Shown here: piece after piece, positions 34,168 to 45,939 of the stretch
Position numbering within the stretch: the first letter of the stretch is position 1
Layout: the number at the start of each line of letters is the position of its first letter
NCBI GenBank assembly: GCA_030248135.1
Contig: JASANC010004943.1
Span: 1 to 64,000 of the forward strand
DNA: 64,000 nucleotides
From: Theristus sp. LFF4_11
Taxonomy: Eukaryota; Nematoda; Chromadorea; Monhysterida; Xyalidae
Direction of reading: 5' to 3'
Made by a program: the position numbers and the translations under genes
The notes under the pieces: model-generated
Database searches by the model: none
What the model was told of the DNA's origin: nothing
Seen by the model: only the letters and a program-made list of their open reading frames with translations

Positions 34168-35724
34168 GGCCGTTTTTTGTTTTTCCGTAATTTTTTAGCT
34201 CTACTGCAACAATAGCCTTTTTAGACCAAGTTTGAATCCTGACAGACCAACATAAAGTTCAGTATTGCCCAGAAATATTGACTCGGACGTTACGATCCAA
34301 ATGGAACTTTGGTCACCTCAACCAATATCGCCCAAAAATGACCTGCCGACTCAAAAGAAATGAAAATTCATTTGCATTGCACGAATACGGACAATAGAAA
34401 ACTGGTCGTGTTCTGAAATTATGAATGCAAAACACCGAACAAAATGACAAGAATCAGCCAGTTGTTTCAGAACTAGTACATAAAAAATCAAACCGTAATA
34501 ACCATGAGAGAAAACACAAAAACTACCAAAAAATTGATTCACATGATTTTTGTGAAAAACGCAAGAATTTATGATATTTTTACACGTTCTGATGGATCCA
34601 TGGTTGGTTCAATACGCATAAGCAGCAGGCACCAATGAACTGTTGTGATAAGTGCTAAAAAATCAAGATCACCAAAAACCTGAAGCTCAAACTTAATTTC
34701 ACAAAAGTAAATTGAACAAAAAAGCCACATCTTGAACGGAATACTAAGAGTAAAAAATGTTTTCATTGTCATTCAACACACAAAATTTGTTGCATTTCAC
34801 AAACGGCAGAACTACTAATCGTTCATAACAACGTCAAACTGGGGACACAAAAAACTGTCACTTGAAAGGCAAATTGACATTCGGAAGTTAATTGGGCTGA
34901 AATGGGAGTGTGCAGGCGCAAACAACAATGAACACAACAAAAATGATACGTTTGGAAATGAATGCGAGCAATATTGAAAAGTGAAAACGCAGTTGTTCAC
35001 GGTTGGATGCAACAAAACGCAAGATCTAAAATAAAAAAACAGCACAAGAAGCAAACCATTGAAAAATCACACTCAAAAGTTGAAACAAGTACGAGAATCG
35101 GTGAAACAGGCCTTTAGATGAGCGTATGCAGTCAGCTGTGCTTCTTCAAAAAAATCAAAATCTCAATCACTCAAGTCTCAATAGCTATTGCATCCTGGTC
35201 ATCGGTACAGTGCCGTTGTCGTTGTTCAATTCAAAAAAATCAAAGTCAACAACGAATCTCAGCGACATCAACAACAAGCACATGATCGAATCTATAGTGG
35301 TTGGCGGGAAATTTGAGTCAGAAGCACCAATTGTTGACAACCGAAAATGGGAGAGCACCAACAAACAACTGTAGTTTGTTTTGGTTGCCAGAAATGTGCA
35401 CACTAAATTTTGAGTTCACGAAGGCAAACAAAATATCCGGTGATTTCAATTGTAAATTTAAAAAGGCAGTGAAAGGACCAAAATTTTCAAAACCGGTGAA
35501 AACAAAATGAAAGAAAGATTTGACAATTCGCAACTCATCATGCCAATACTGAACGTCACCGAACTGAATGAAACAAAAAACTGAATAAAACCACACAACA
35601 GATTCAAGTTGAAAATGTAAACAATCAAAAAATCGACCGGATTTGAGAGGAGTTTAAGAGACCGAGATCAAAAAACCGATTCCATTACGTTGCGAAATCA
35701 AACCAAGAAAAAACCGAATTGAAA
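34168..35724. other. Intergenic spacer upstream of GPR107
   Basis: No gene or known repeat recognised in about 1.5 kb of AT-rich sequence. Confidence 0.45.
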
Positions 35725-35877
35725 ATGGCCACCAGATTCACCGCGCTTTCACAGTTTCTCATTGTGTTGCTGACGCCGACGTTTATGTTCGTCGAGCGTT
35801 TTGTCGGTCGCAAAATTGAACGGTCGAGGTACCGTGACGGGCGGCGGCTGCGGGACATGAATGCGTTGGGCCGTTGA
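35725..35877 (+). CDS. Possible 50-residue single-pass membrane microprotein
   Basis: An uninterrupted ATG frame (GAAAATGGCC context) encodes 50 residues. A hydrophobic stretch FLIVLLTPTFMFVERFV at about 11-27 is followed by a strongly basic tail (GRKIERSRYRDGRRLRD). Third positions are GC-rich, unlike the surrounding AT-rich spacer. The layout (short N-terminus, one TM, charged tail) resembles small mitochondrial or ER membrane proteins, but no family was recognised. It could be one exon of a larger gene. Confidence 0.4.
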   Translation: MATRFTALSQFLIVLLTPTFMFVERFVGRKIERSRYRDGRRLRDMNALGR

Positions 35878-35989
35878 TGTTGTTTGGCTGCCAGCGGCAG
35901 AGGACTGCAACTACGACACTCTCAAAAGCACGTCAAGATGCAGTTAAGGCCCGTTTATACCTGGCGTATGCGCATATGGCACGGCACGG

Positions 35990-36245
35990 CACGTCACTTT
36001 AAGGCGCGTTTAGCAATTAGTTTTTCGTGCGTACGCACGGAGACAGAACTTAAAAAAATGGCTACGCGAATTAGAATTTCGTGCGGGACGACCGTCGTTC
36101 GCACGTAACGACTGTTTTGCGCGCATGATTTGGAACGTTGTCCGTGCGCACGCACGAAAACTTGTACCCACACGAATTAGAATTTCGTCCGTGTGACTTA
36201 AGTCTGTCCGACACGACTGTTTTGCGCACGGGATTTAAAACGAGG
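35990..36245. repeat. Dispersed repeat E
   Basis: TTTAGCAATTAGTTTTTCGT, GTGCGTACGCACGG and two TTAGAATTTCGT blocks, plus TTTTGCGCACGGGATTTAAA; related to 31285-31465 and 37855-37905. Confidence 0.5.
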
Positions 36246-36544
36246 CACCTGAGAGGTGAGGCGATTTGAAAAAATCCCACCCAGTCACGAGTTAATGCAC
36301 ACCACAAGGGAAACCACCTACAGTATTGCCAGTATTGCGAATGTTATGCGCAGCGCTGATTGGCTGTTTGTTGTGCTGCTGCTGTGTCACGGCCGACGCT
36401 GGTTGGTCACGACGCACGCGCTCCCGGGAACGCCCACGATTCGGTGGCTGCTCGTTTTGCAGCGTCGTTGTTTTGCTGCTGTCTTGCTGCTGAAGCAAAC
36501 ATTTCCACCAATGACATTCACAAACATTCATGAATGATGTTTGC

Positions 36545-36660
36545 TTTAGCCAGACTATAAGATCTGCCTGGTGTCCGTCGCACTGACGAGCCAGGGCGGC
36601 ACCGCGGTATGCGTCTACCTGGCGAAACCGCAAACAGCGAACTTCATGTATTCAATAGTG
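36545..36660 (+). repeat. Hammerhead-like repeat, copy 3
   Basis: CAGACTATAAGATCTGCC start, CTGACGA at about 36583, stem GCCAGG/CCTGGC, GAAAC at about 36623. The segment carrying the GTGGTA arm seen in copies 2 and 4 is deleted here. Confidence 0.6.
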
Positions 36661-37024
36661 CACATCACAGACAATGAATATCGCTTGGGCTGCATTGATT
36701 TGCTACAGCGTGTTGTACCTCGCATTGAACAACTGAACACAAACACACAAAGCCAATGGAGTGCACGTTTGATGGACGTACCACGCTGGGCACGGGGACG
36801 GCGCGGTCGACCGAGCGAGCACGACGCACGAGGACACGCTGCTCCGAGTGGAACACGGGCGAGCGCGGCATCAACGGCGGCGGAAGCAGGTCAGCCCGTG
36901 GACGCGGCACACCCCACGTGCCGGCGGGCGCTCTGCAAATGCACACGATCTCTCGCTTGAAACATTCGTTACAGCACGTTGGTTTTGACGTGTCACTTTC
37001 TCAAAGGATACAATGCTCGAAAAA

Positions 37025-37212
37025 GTCGCGTCTGTAGGGCTTCTGTCTACCGTTCTGTAGGTGGAAGGTTCAAACCCCGCTGTGGAAAAGACACATGATG
37101 GAGAAACGAAAGTGACCAATAACATGTAATGGTCTGCTCCCTCCAGAGCCGAGGGTAAATTGGGCTCGGGGCAGTATTGCCCGTTTCCACCGGAGTTTGG
37201 TACCTTATGGTT
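37025..37212 (+). mobile_element. SINE-2 family copy
   Basis: tRNA-like head with GTAGGGCTTCTGTCTACCGT and B box GGAAGGTTCAAACCCCGC, then body blocks ACACATGATGGAGAAACGAA, GCTCGGGGCAGTATTGCCCG and CACCGGAGTTTGGTACC. The same blocks run in reverse at 56040-56290. Confidence 0.7.
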
Positions 37213-37436
37213 TTCCCAACAAATAAAATACAACAAAGAAAGTTGCAGGAAAACATATTTAGCCACAAAAGGCGTTTGATTTCAACCAAATCGGATAGAT
37301 GTGTTCTGACTGTAAATCAACGTTTCGCTCTGTGTGCTACGTTTAAACGATTCAAACGAACGCACTGCACATGTAAAAAAACGGTGCCTGATCGGCATTG
37401 CTTTGGACTTCACAAAAATTACCAATTATTGAATCA

Positions 37437-40400
37437 CTATAACACCAACTTCATGTAAGCGAGCTTATCACGAGCCCCGTGCGCCACCGGTGGGCGATCC
37501 ACAGAGGCGACACGCACAACATGACCGTGGTGACCGTCCGATCCTAAATTCAGGAACGCACTCAGGTGCTCGACAAGCAATAGGCACATCACGATTTTTT
37601 GTGGATTTTGTGTCATGGATACAAACATAAACAAAGTACGTCTTTACGAAATGACCAAGTGGACGGACCTTGTTGGCCAGCAGCGGATGCGACGACGTTG
37701 CTGCGACGTTGGTGGGTCTGGTGGAAATGGAATGGCTGCACGACCGTTGGTTTCTGAAACAGACCCTTGCGAAATAAACAGTTTTTAGGTCCACCCTCCA
37801 CCCTAGCCCAGGTGATTATGACCCTGATCAAACACATGGACACCAGTTAAACGGGGGTTTAGCAATTAGTTTTTCGTGCGTACGCACGGACACGACACTA
37901 AACTAAACTCCGTGCCAACAGCAATGCCTGCACAGAAAGCATGCGTACCGTAATCACAACCAATCAGCTGATTCCCTATAATTTAGAGTTCGACTGCATC
38001 AAGCAGCTCACCCGTTCGCCAGAGGTCGTGCGCGGCGACGACGGCGGCGCCACGGAGCGCAGCATTTGCGCAAAGTCCACCTTTTTGCCGGTTGTGTCTC
38101 CCGTGGCAGCAGCAGCATTCACGCGATTCAACGACGCACTACGACGTTTCAGACGATCGTCAGTCGCAAAACGGAACGCACCCGAATGCGGCTGTGCGCG
38201 AGCTGGAACAGCAGCGGCGGCAACCGCTGGTCTTGGCCGCACCGCAACACCGACGGCCGCTGCTAGAAAACAGGAATTCAGAGTCACTGGAACGAGCAAC
38301 ATGACAAAATCACAAAAAAGGTTGATTTTGTGAGATTTTACTACTCAGGTTCGCTAATGTTTTACCCAGACTATAAGATCTGTCTGTGGTAAAACACCTT
38401 CGGCAGTTCTGCCTGCTGGCCGTCGCACTGACGAGCCAGGGGGCACCGCGGTATGCGTCTACCTGGCGAAACCGCAAACAGCGAACTTCATGTATGAGTG
38501 AGAACATAGTTTGAAAACCCCCCATTGATTCTCCAGTGTTTTTTTCAAAAAGCAACGTCTCAAACGAACCTGTTGCAGCAGAGTCCGGCTTGTTGGCGGT
38601 CTGCGTTGTACTCGTGGTGCGTCGTTTGTGTTGTTCGAGTATTTGCTTGAATCGCTGACTCGATGCCTCCGTCTGCTGCAGATAGTGGCATTTGGACGAA
38701 GCAGCACCGGTACTGCTGCTGCTGCTGTTTGCGGTGCGCTTGCGATGCACGTCGCGACCCCGAGCACTGTAATCAATCGATCAATCAGTTGTTGTTGTTG
38801 TTGTTGTTGTTGTTGGGATTTCAGGCGATGTTTATAGTCACGGCTAAGACAAGACACTGGACAGCAACTGCAGATGCATTTTGAGCGAGCGTCGCCCTGC
38901 TTTGCACTGTTGTTGCTGTTGTTGGGGATCTTAGGCGATGTTTTTAGCCAGGGCTAACCCAGAGAAGCGTACAGAACGCCATTGAGTAGGGCGCCCATCG
39001 AGTTTTCTGTCATTAAATGCCTATACACCCCTCGGCGGGGCTCGATTACCCGAGCGCACAGAAAAAAGAGTCTAACGCACTACCACCAGGGCAATCAGTC
39101 AATTCGCGTTCGCATATGGGGCATGGATGCAGTTCAACGTTACTCACACAAAGTCATCGAAGCTTTTCTCACGCGCTCCGCAATTATGCGAATTGAAAAA
39201 CAAAACAAACAATTTCTCTCCATTGCAGCGTCTCACTGAACCAGTCTAGGGTTGGCACAGGAAAAAAACCGGTTTCTTTTCCGTTTTAAAACCTTTTTTT
39301 TCAGTTTTTTTTCTGAAAAAATAAAGAACCGGTTTTTTACCTTAAAAATTTTCAAACTTCGTGGTCAAAAATCACAATTCTTCGTTTGATTGACAAAATG
39401 TAAAATTATATTTTTGAAAAAAAACGGTGCAGTGAACTGTGTCTAACTGAACTGGTAGTGAAGCATCATTTTGCAGAAGCTTTTGTGGCAAGGGTCAAGT
39501 AAAATTCGATGAAGACAAGGTGACTGCTAAACTAAGTGCATATGCAGACTGACGACGATGTTGCAAAGGGTAACTGATGAAATGTTATTTTTCGAACGCA
39601 ATCCGCTACCGGTTTCACTTTGCAGTTCTGCAAATCTCGCCCCTATCCGGTCTCCTTGCAACCCTCCCCCGCTCCCCGTACCTACACGGTCACTGCCCAG
39701 TTTTTGTTTTCAATGTATTGAACGTGCTGCCCTGGAAACCAATAAAAGCGAAATTGATTTGATTTGAAACAAAAAATTGGGTAGCAATGGGTGGCAAAAA
39801 TAGCAAATTGGGTCGGTTGTATGCCCGAAAACAGCATTTTACGGTGCTCAAAATTACTAATTTTGATGTATTTCCTGTTTTGAGTTCAAGATGCAAAGTT
39901 CTGGAAAGTTTAGAAGCTGGGAAGCATTCGGTTTTTTTATGGTTTTAAAACGGTTTTAAAACGGAAAAGAAACCGGTTTTTTCCTGGCAATATAAAAAAC
40001 CGGTTTTTTACCAACCCTAAACCAGTCAACAGTAAAAAACCACAGAACAACACCGACTCGTTGTCAGTTTCCAGTTTCTCCTGTGAGCCACGCCTGACGC
40101 CACTACTAGCCGATGGGGTGCCCACTTTCGTGTGCTTCTTTGCGCTCGCGACCGGTGCACGTGGAATCGACGACGTTTTCTGCGCAGCGAGCACTCGACT
40201 CGCAGACAGCGGCGTTGATCTCGCAGGGTGCAGTGGTTTCTGTGGCGCAGCCACCGCTTTTTGCGAGTTCGCAGACGTCGTGATCGCTTTTGTCGCACTG
40301 CTCTTGCTGATAGAAAAACAAGAACACACTCAAATAAACGTTTATGATCACAATTGCGCTCATCAACCAAAAAAAATCAAATCAACACACAAGAAAGACG

Positions 40401-42495
40401 CAGGCAACCGAAACAAAGTCACTCACGATGAACTGGACGTATGAGCAGCAGCAGCAACTGGTGCAGGCGACTCGGTTGCCTGAGGCTGAGCAATGACGTC
40501 ATCTGTAAATTTGGGCGGAGCGGGCGGCGGCGGAAGCAGAGGGCAGAGGACCGTGCGCAACACCGCAGGGGCGGGACGCTCACGCTCAGTTGCCACCACA
40601 ACTTGCTGTTGTTGATCCTGGTATTCATCGGCTTGGTGCACATTTTCACGATGCTCTGGTTGCTTCTGCCGGGCGCTCGGCTGTTCGACGTCAACGGATG
40701 CTGTTGCGGAAGGCGCCATTAGCGAAGCCTGCGAAGATGGTTGCGATTTCAAGGCGGTCACGTCATGATCAGAAAATGCGTCTTAAGTGGCATTCATGAA
40801 GCAGTATTTGGTGAAGCGTAGCCGTGTGCTAAAACATAGCTACGCGGTCATTAATTGCTGGTTCATGAATGCACCTTCATGCTCACAGACCACATGATTG
40901 CCGACCGCGGCCGGGATGTCGTATTCTTCGAGCACCTCAACATGAACGTTCGCTTCAGTGGTGTCGATCGGCGAAGTCGCAACGTGCGGCAACTGAAATG
41001 CAAAACGAGCTGCGATCTAATTATGAACACACCAGATGAGATGACTAAACCAACCAATCAGCATGCGTCATTCAAACCTAACAATCTATTGAATGCGAAC
41101 ACACGAAATCGTGGACGATCAGCTATTGGCTGCTTGCTTTAGAATTGAGCTCACAAATTGGTGAACCCGCGCAACGCAATCAATCAGCGGGTCAGAATCA
41201 ACCAAGTTGTGGAATGGTTGTCTCCTCACTGCATTTCGGCCTGGCCAACATTATATGCAGAAGAGGGGTGGCCTCATCAGTGATGTGCCCCTCTTGAACC
41301 ACTTGAATACAAAACTTGAACACAAACTTAATCACGGAAAATAAAGAATGCACAAATTGCAAGCGCAGCACAAGCAAAACACCAACCTCTCTGAGTACCG
41401 CGCGTTCTACAGGCGCATTATTGCCACTTCGGACGTGCGGAGCGACGATGACGCCGGTTTGGGGTTGTTGGTGACACAAACTCGATGGATCAACATCACC
41501 AGAGCCGACAACCTGCGGTGCGCAGAGCGCGTTTACGACTGCACTCTGTACAGCGGTCCCTGTAACATCGCCATGTCCGGTGATCGGCTTCTGTGGCGCT
41601 GAAATTGTCCATCAATCAATCAATCCATCAATCAATCAAAATTATTAGACCAGTGGATGGAACATTTCGTGTAGCTGCATATGTGGACGCGAAAAATATC
41701 TTTCTCGTTTGCCGAAGAGAACGAAAGGAAACTGCTCACGTGAATCGAAAGTGGTGTTGGTGGGGATTTGTGGTTGCTGCACGTGCGCGGTGATCCCAGT
41801 TTTTGGATCAGCTGCCACGACGCCGCTTGCGATTGACTCACTTTCGTTGTTCATCTGCTGCCCGCCATACACGGCCACGTTTTCTTTGTTTTCGTCACTC
41901 ATTGCCTCCGCTAAAACATTGAAACGTCATATAAAAAGGTTTGATCAATTCGTTGTTCAGTAGTTAACCAGTTTGTACCGTTGTTGATCGTTGAAGCTCT
42001 GAATGTGCCTTTGTTTGTCTGCGCGTCAGTCTTGTTGTCATCGATTTCTGGCTCGTTCATCTGTGGAGCGTCATTCAGAGTGAGCGTGCCCAACTGCTCA
42101 GCTGTCATGAAAAGTTGTTCGGTTAAAAATAGAAGCATGGCAGACAAGACGTTTCGGGTTTAACAAAAGACATGGAGATGGATGGCGACGGACGGCGATG
42201 CACGAGGTAAAACACGTATACCATAATAGCAGTTGGTACAATAGTAGTTGGAGCGTTGGAGAAATCTTTTATGGAAGATGAAATGAAAGTTGACAAAAAG
42301 GTAAAGTTCAGTTCAATTCAGTTCAGTTAACTCAGTTCAGTTCAAATCAAAGAATTGAATTTGAAAACATGCACCTCGATGATCAAACCACGAGTCACTG
42401 AGCGTGTCGTTGTCGTCTCCCTTGGTGAAATCGTAGAACTTCGGTGCATCCACTTCATAATTATCATCGTAGGGCAATCGATTTTCGTCCATCAT
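37437..42495 (-). CDS. TPX2: TPX2-like spindle assembly / Aurora A activator
   Basis: Microtubule-associated spindle protein of the TPX2 family. Exons supported by frame and phase are 42375-42495, 41979-42101, 41783-41910, 41387-41545, 40891-40992, 40427-40728 and 40054-40306. Further exons are at about 38565-38775, 38012-38262, 37648-37753 and 37437-37575, with less certain joins. The N-terminus YEVDAPKFYDF...SDSWFDHR matches the two-part Aurora A-binding motif of vertebrate TPX2 (YDAPSDFINF...DSWF). Exon 38012-38262 encodes AFRFATDDRLKRR and KKVDFAQMLRSVAPPSSPR, close to the TPX2 block DFHFRTDERIK...VNFTSELRKHPSSPAR; then TVVQPFHF, like IVKPFNL. The middle is Ser/Ala/Gln/Pro-rich and basic, as usual for the family. 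It is shorter than vertebrate TPX2, and the C-terminal exon is uncertain. Intron insertions include a foldback, SINEs and a hammerhead-like repeat. Confidence 0.68.
37907..37998. mobile_element. MITE family B half copy
   Basis: CACAGAAAGCATGCGTACCG to CCTATAATTTAGAGTTCGAC; only the right half of the palindrome. It ends 14 bp from the donor of the TPX2-like exon at 38012. Confidence 0.8.
38355..38500 (+). repeat. Hammerhead-like repeat, copy 4 (best preserved)
   Basis: CTGACGA at about 38428, stem II GCCAGG/CCTGGC with an inner CGC-GGTAT-GCG hairpin, GAAAC at about 38468. The arm CTGTCTGTGGT at 38380-38390 pairs with ACCGCAAACAG at about 38471-38481 in 10 of 11 positions (one G-T), leaving GTA as the predicted cleavage triplet. 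Helix I between them is not convincing. Confidence 0.65.
38788..38850 (-). mobile_element. SINE-1 tail fragment
   Basis: (TTG)8 tract followed by GGGATTTCAGGCGATGTTTA, the 3' end of SINE-1. It abuts a TPX2-like exon. Confidence 0.6.
38912..39098 (-). mobile_element. SINE-1, nearly complete
   Basis: TTGTTGCTGTTGTTGGGGAT tail, GCCAGGGCTAACCCAGAGAA, CTATACACCCCTCGGCGGGG and a damaged tRNA-like head (GTCTAACGCACTACCACCAG). Confidence 0.85.
39246..40019. mobile_element. TIR element (~775 bp), TTAGGGTTGG-type ends
   Basis: Left AGGGTTGGCACAGGAAAAAA then ACCGGTTTCTTTTCCGTTTT; right AAAACGGAAAAGAAACCGGT then TTTTTTACCAACCCTAA. No protein recognised. Intron of the TPX2-like gene. Confidence 0.7.
40789..40877. 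mobile_element. MITE family A copy
   Basis: GGCATTCATGAAGCAGTATT and GCTGGTTCATGAATGCACC; ends 14 bp from the exon end at 40891. Confidence 0.85.
41185..41335 (+). repeat. Dispersed repeat F, copy 2
   Basis: CTGCATTTCGGCCTGGCCAA, GCAGAAGAGGGGTGGCCTCA and GCCCCTCTTGAACCACTTGA, as at 31757-31902. Confidence 0.65.
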
Positions 42496-43079
42496 TTCTT
42501 TCTTGGCCCCGAATCAAAATCAAAAATGCCGAAAAACAAAAAGTTGCGTCGGTCGGAGCTTATCCTATTCAGCTGAGTTGTACGTTGCTGCTGTTGGCTG
42601 GGTTCAGTTTTTTTTAAATTTGTGTCTGAAACTGCAAAATTCGAACTCCAGCGTGTCAGCGCGACTGCGCGATTCGACATAGGTTTTTGCGATCATGCGA
42701 TCAAAAAAAAATTTGATCAAAAATCGGAATTTTCACTTTTTTCCCTGTGCGTGCGTCTTTTGTTTGGCTTGGCTTAATGCGTGTCGAGGTCAATCGTGTT
42801 TTAAAATTTTATCTGGAATGAATTGAGATTTTGTCGCAGCGGTTGAAAACGACATAAACAAAACAAAAATGAAAACCTTTGAAACTTTGAAACTCAGCTC
42901 CAGTCCCCAATCCCTGTCCTCTCCGTAAAAAGGCGGGAGTTCAATTATAAGTTCAATTGTAAGAAAGGCGGGAAATCATCAAATGTAATGTCATGTGTTT
43001 CGGTGTGATGTGACAAGCTCTTTGTCGGAGTCGGGTCAAACGGAAAAAGCATACGCATATCACAAACATACACATTACA
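42496..43079. other. Spacer between two minus-strand genes
   Basis: No gene or repeat family seen; should include the TPX2-like promoter. Confidence 0.4.
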
Positions 43080-43810
43080 TTAATGATCAACGTTCCGAAA
43101 ATCATCAAGCATATGATCATAATGGTACACATAACTGTAATAATCATCAGTCGCTGCGGTCGTCTTGGCCGTGGTGGCGCTTGCGGTCGTTTGCTTGTTT
43201 GCGGTTCTTTTGGACATGCGTTCTGTTGACAAAGGTGACACTGTCACTGGCACATTCTCGGTGGTGTTGCTCGATTCGAGTGTGGTCGTCGTCGTCGTTT
43301 TGCGCGTCTGATCCAGGCCGGGCAAGAGCGACACTGTGCTCGCTGATCGCCATTCATTCATGGAGGCTAAATTGTTCAAAATTTTCAGCCTCGCCCTCGC
43401 AGCGGCGTCATCAGCTGTCACATCACGAGGGTGGACACTGTTTCGTAAACCACTTGACGACGACAATTCTCTTTGACGCTTTTGACGGTCAATAATGACC
43501 TGCTGGAATGCTCGTTGCTTCGGTCGAACGCAGCCTTCGATCGTCAATCCGATGCAGCAGAACGGCCATGCAAAGCGAAATGCTTGAGCGTTGCAACCCT
43601 GTGTGTAAAAGCAGTGCGTTCATGAAAATATATGTAAATTTCCTTGCGATTTCTTTTATTTAAAAAGTGAAAAATTCATTATTGTTACAATTACCAGCCA
43701 AATGTGATGTCGTACGTAATCGGTGCAGTATGTGCGGTCGGGTCCACGACAATCGTTGTCACCAACGGATTGGTGGCGCACCTCTGCAACTGTGACAGCG
43801 TCTGACTTTA
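43080..43810 (-). CDS. Unrecognised Cys-rich protein, two 3' exons
   Basis: Exons 43695-43810 and 43080-43598 join in frame at GT-AG sites; upstream exons were not found. The joined part reads DNDCRGPDRTYCTDYVRHHI then GCNAQAFRFAWPFCCIGLTI, with six cysteines inside about 45 residues and one hydrophobic stretch. A polar Ser/Thr-rich tail of about 130 residues follows (RQKRQRELSSSS, repeated Thr, TTASATTAKT). The pattern fits a secreted or membrane-anchored cysteine-rich module with a disordered tail. No family was recognised and no function is proposed. Confidence 0.4.
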
Positions 43811-44517
43811 CTGAAAGAAAACGGTCGCAGTGTTTGCATTCGCTATTCCCTTATCCAAGAGCAAAGCTAAAACTGTCTGTGTAACTGCTCGCGGAACCTG
43901 CAGAAGCAATGAGGCAGCAGATATTCACGGTGAGACGAAGCATGCAATGACTGCAACGATGCATCATTCAGGAAAAGCGCATTCCTAAAACCGTGCACAG
44001 GCGCAATTAGGCGTCCAAACGCTCAACTGCCAGTGCGTTCACTTTCATTTTCGTCGCAAAGCTTTCAAAAAAGCATTTCAGCAGCAAATAAAAATCACTT
44101 TTCACGGCCGTGTCTAACCAACATGAGAAGTTGTGCTGCAGTGAAGAGCCTTTGAGGTTGTACACAAAGTGACGCACCATAAATTATCGACGAAGCAGTA
44201 AACATAAACAGCGCACAATGGGCATGGTGTGGCCGTGGCTCAAGCACTGCAAATGCTTATGCACATACTGTACATTTGAAGTCATTGAAAAACTCTCACC
44301 ACTGTGAACTGGTTTGTTACTAGTTTTGTTGCTGAAAAAAACTACGTGGGTTTGGGTACAAGCCTTCACAGCAATTGTTACTTTAGAACTTTTTTCAACA
44401 AAAGTGTACACGCCACAATAGAAATCATGAGTCAAACTTCAAAAAAAATCACAGTCCTTTGCTGGTGTCCCTCAGTTTCTTTTGAAAAACGTTGTGGTGA
44501 ATCAAATCATTGTCGTA

Positions 44518-44850
44518 TCAGATGATGCTTGCGTTCCCTGCGACGGGACGGGCGACGTTGCCACCAGTGCTTTCGTGGCGTTGTTGTCGGTTGCCGCTGC
44601 TGTTTTTCAGAGCGATCGTTCGTAGAACGACTTGTTGCGCCTGCGACATGCCCCAGAACAGTTGAATGTTTTGGTCGGCGTTACGATTCGAGACGACGAC
44701 GCAACACCAGACGCAGAACAGCAAGACGGCGACCAGCACGACGACGCCGGCCATGATGGTCACCATCATCACAGTCTCGCTCCATTCGTCGTCGCTGACG
44801 CTCGATGTCGCTGACTCACGCCAGCGGTGCACGTGCGTTTGTGACGTCAT
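44518..44850 (-). CDS. Unrecognised 110-residue single-pass membrane protein or final exon
   Basis: Open frame from ATG at 44850 to stop. A strong TM segment (MMVTIMAGVVVLVAVLLFCV, about 28-48) is followed by a Cys-rich juxtamembrane stretch WCCVVV and a polar tail (LKNSSGNRQQRHESTGGN). There is no signal peptide in this frame, so an upstream exon is possible; candidate exons with cysteines lie at about 45045-45155 and 45480-45540 but were not proven. No family assigned. Confidence 0.42.
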   Translation of the reverse strand: MTSQTHVHRWRESATSSVSDDEWSETVMMVTIMAGVVVLVAVLLFCVWCCVVVSNRNADQNIQLFWGMSQAQQVVLRTIALKNSSGNRQQRHESTGGNVARPVAGNASII

Positions 44851-44860
44851 TCGTTGGAAC

Positions 44861-45020
44861 TACAGTCGAACTCTAAAATATGGGGAATTCGCTGATTGGT
44901 TGGTGATAACGTGATGCATGCAAAAATTTCTGTGAGGGGCAGAGTTTGCACAGAAAGCATGCTTCACGTGCATCACCAACCAATACAGCTGATTCCCTAT
45001 AATTTCGACTTCGATTGTAA
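44861..45020. mobile_element. MITE family B copy
   Basis: CAGTCGAACTCTAAAATATG at the left and CCTATAATTTCGACTTCGAT at the right, 10 bp upstream of the ATG at 44850. Confidence 0.82.
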
Positions 45021-45939
45021 GCGCGTTACGTTGGTGCGAAGTTGGAACAATTACGATACGACTCCGTGGGTAACCGTGAGAAATGCCGAAATTTGTCAGT
45101 GTAACAAAGATAGAACAATGATGCCTATCACCAACACAGCAAACGAAAACAAGCAAAGAAAATAGACAAGAAATAGCACAGGAGTAGCCTCGGTCCGGAT
45201 ATAGACCGCCAATACCTCGAGAATGACTTTTTTGGGTGAATAATATAGTGAAGTTATAACAAGAAAATGTTAGATACAAGAAAAATGAATTGGCATGAAA
45301 ATGAAAAAGTTTGATAGACGGCCCTAGACCAACAGAACTCCCAGTTTCAAAACTTTGTTTTGAACGATCCTAGCTTGTGCTTGTGGTTTAAGCCTTTCTT
45401 TGAACTGTTTTGTTTTGCATCATATTATTGCAAAAAACCATCTTTGATCTTGAACCTGAATACTGTAGCGTGGCGGTGGGACCAAAAGATGACGGGCATA
45501 ACTTCACAACACAAGTCACAACTGCACAAAACTTTACATGAAAATGAATTGACTGAAAACGGAAAAGAAACACAAAAAAGCGATAACGATAAACTGAGAA
45601 ACCCGCTGATTCAATCACAACATTGCGGTGCGGAGGACGGAGACCAGAGGCGAGGCGCACTGCATAGAACAGGACAACACAAATTGTAAGCAATGCATTT
45701 GGACCGTTTAGTACCACCGACTACCACAGCGACTGTTGTGCACCGAAATTGGGCTCTGCTGAGACTGCGGTAAACAATTGGATTAATTGCGTCATAACAT
45801 TGAAAACATATGTACAAACAAACATTGCCGCGTTTGCAAGCCGATATGCCGACACAAAAAAAGCTTTCAATACTTCTTATTTTCGGTGAGCTACCAAAGC
45901 ACAGTGAAACTTATTAGATACAGGCGTAAATGTAACGTA

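Noticed and set aside
37047..37289. Minus-strand frame with AGFEPSTY
   Set aside because: Antisense reading of the SINE-2 head; no independent coding evidence.
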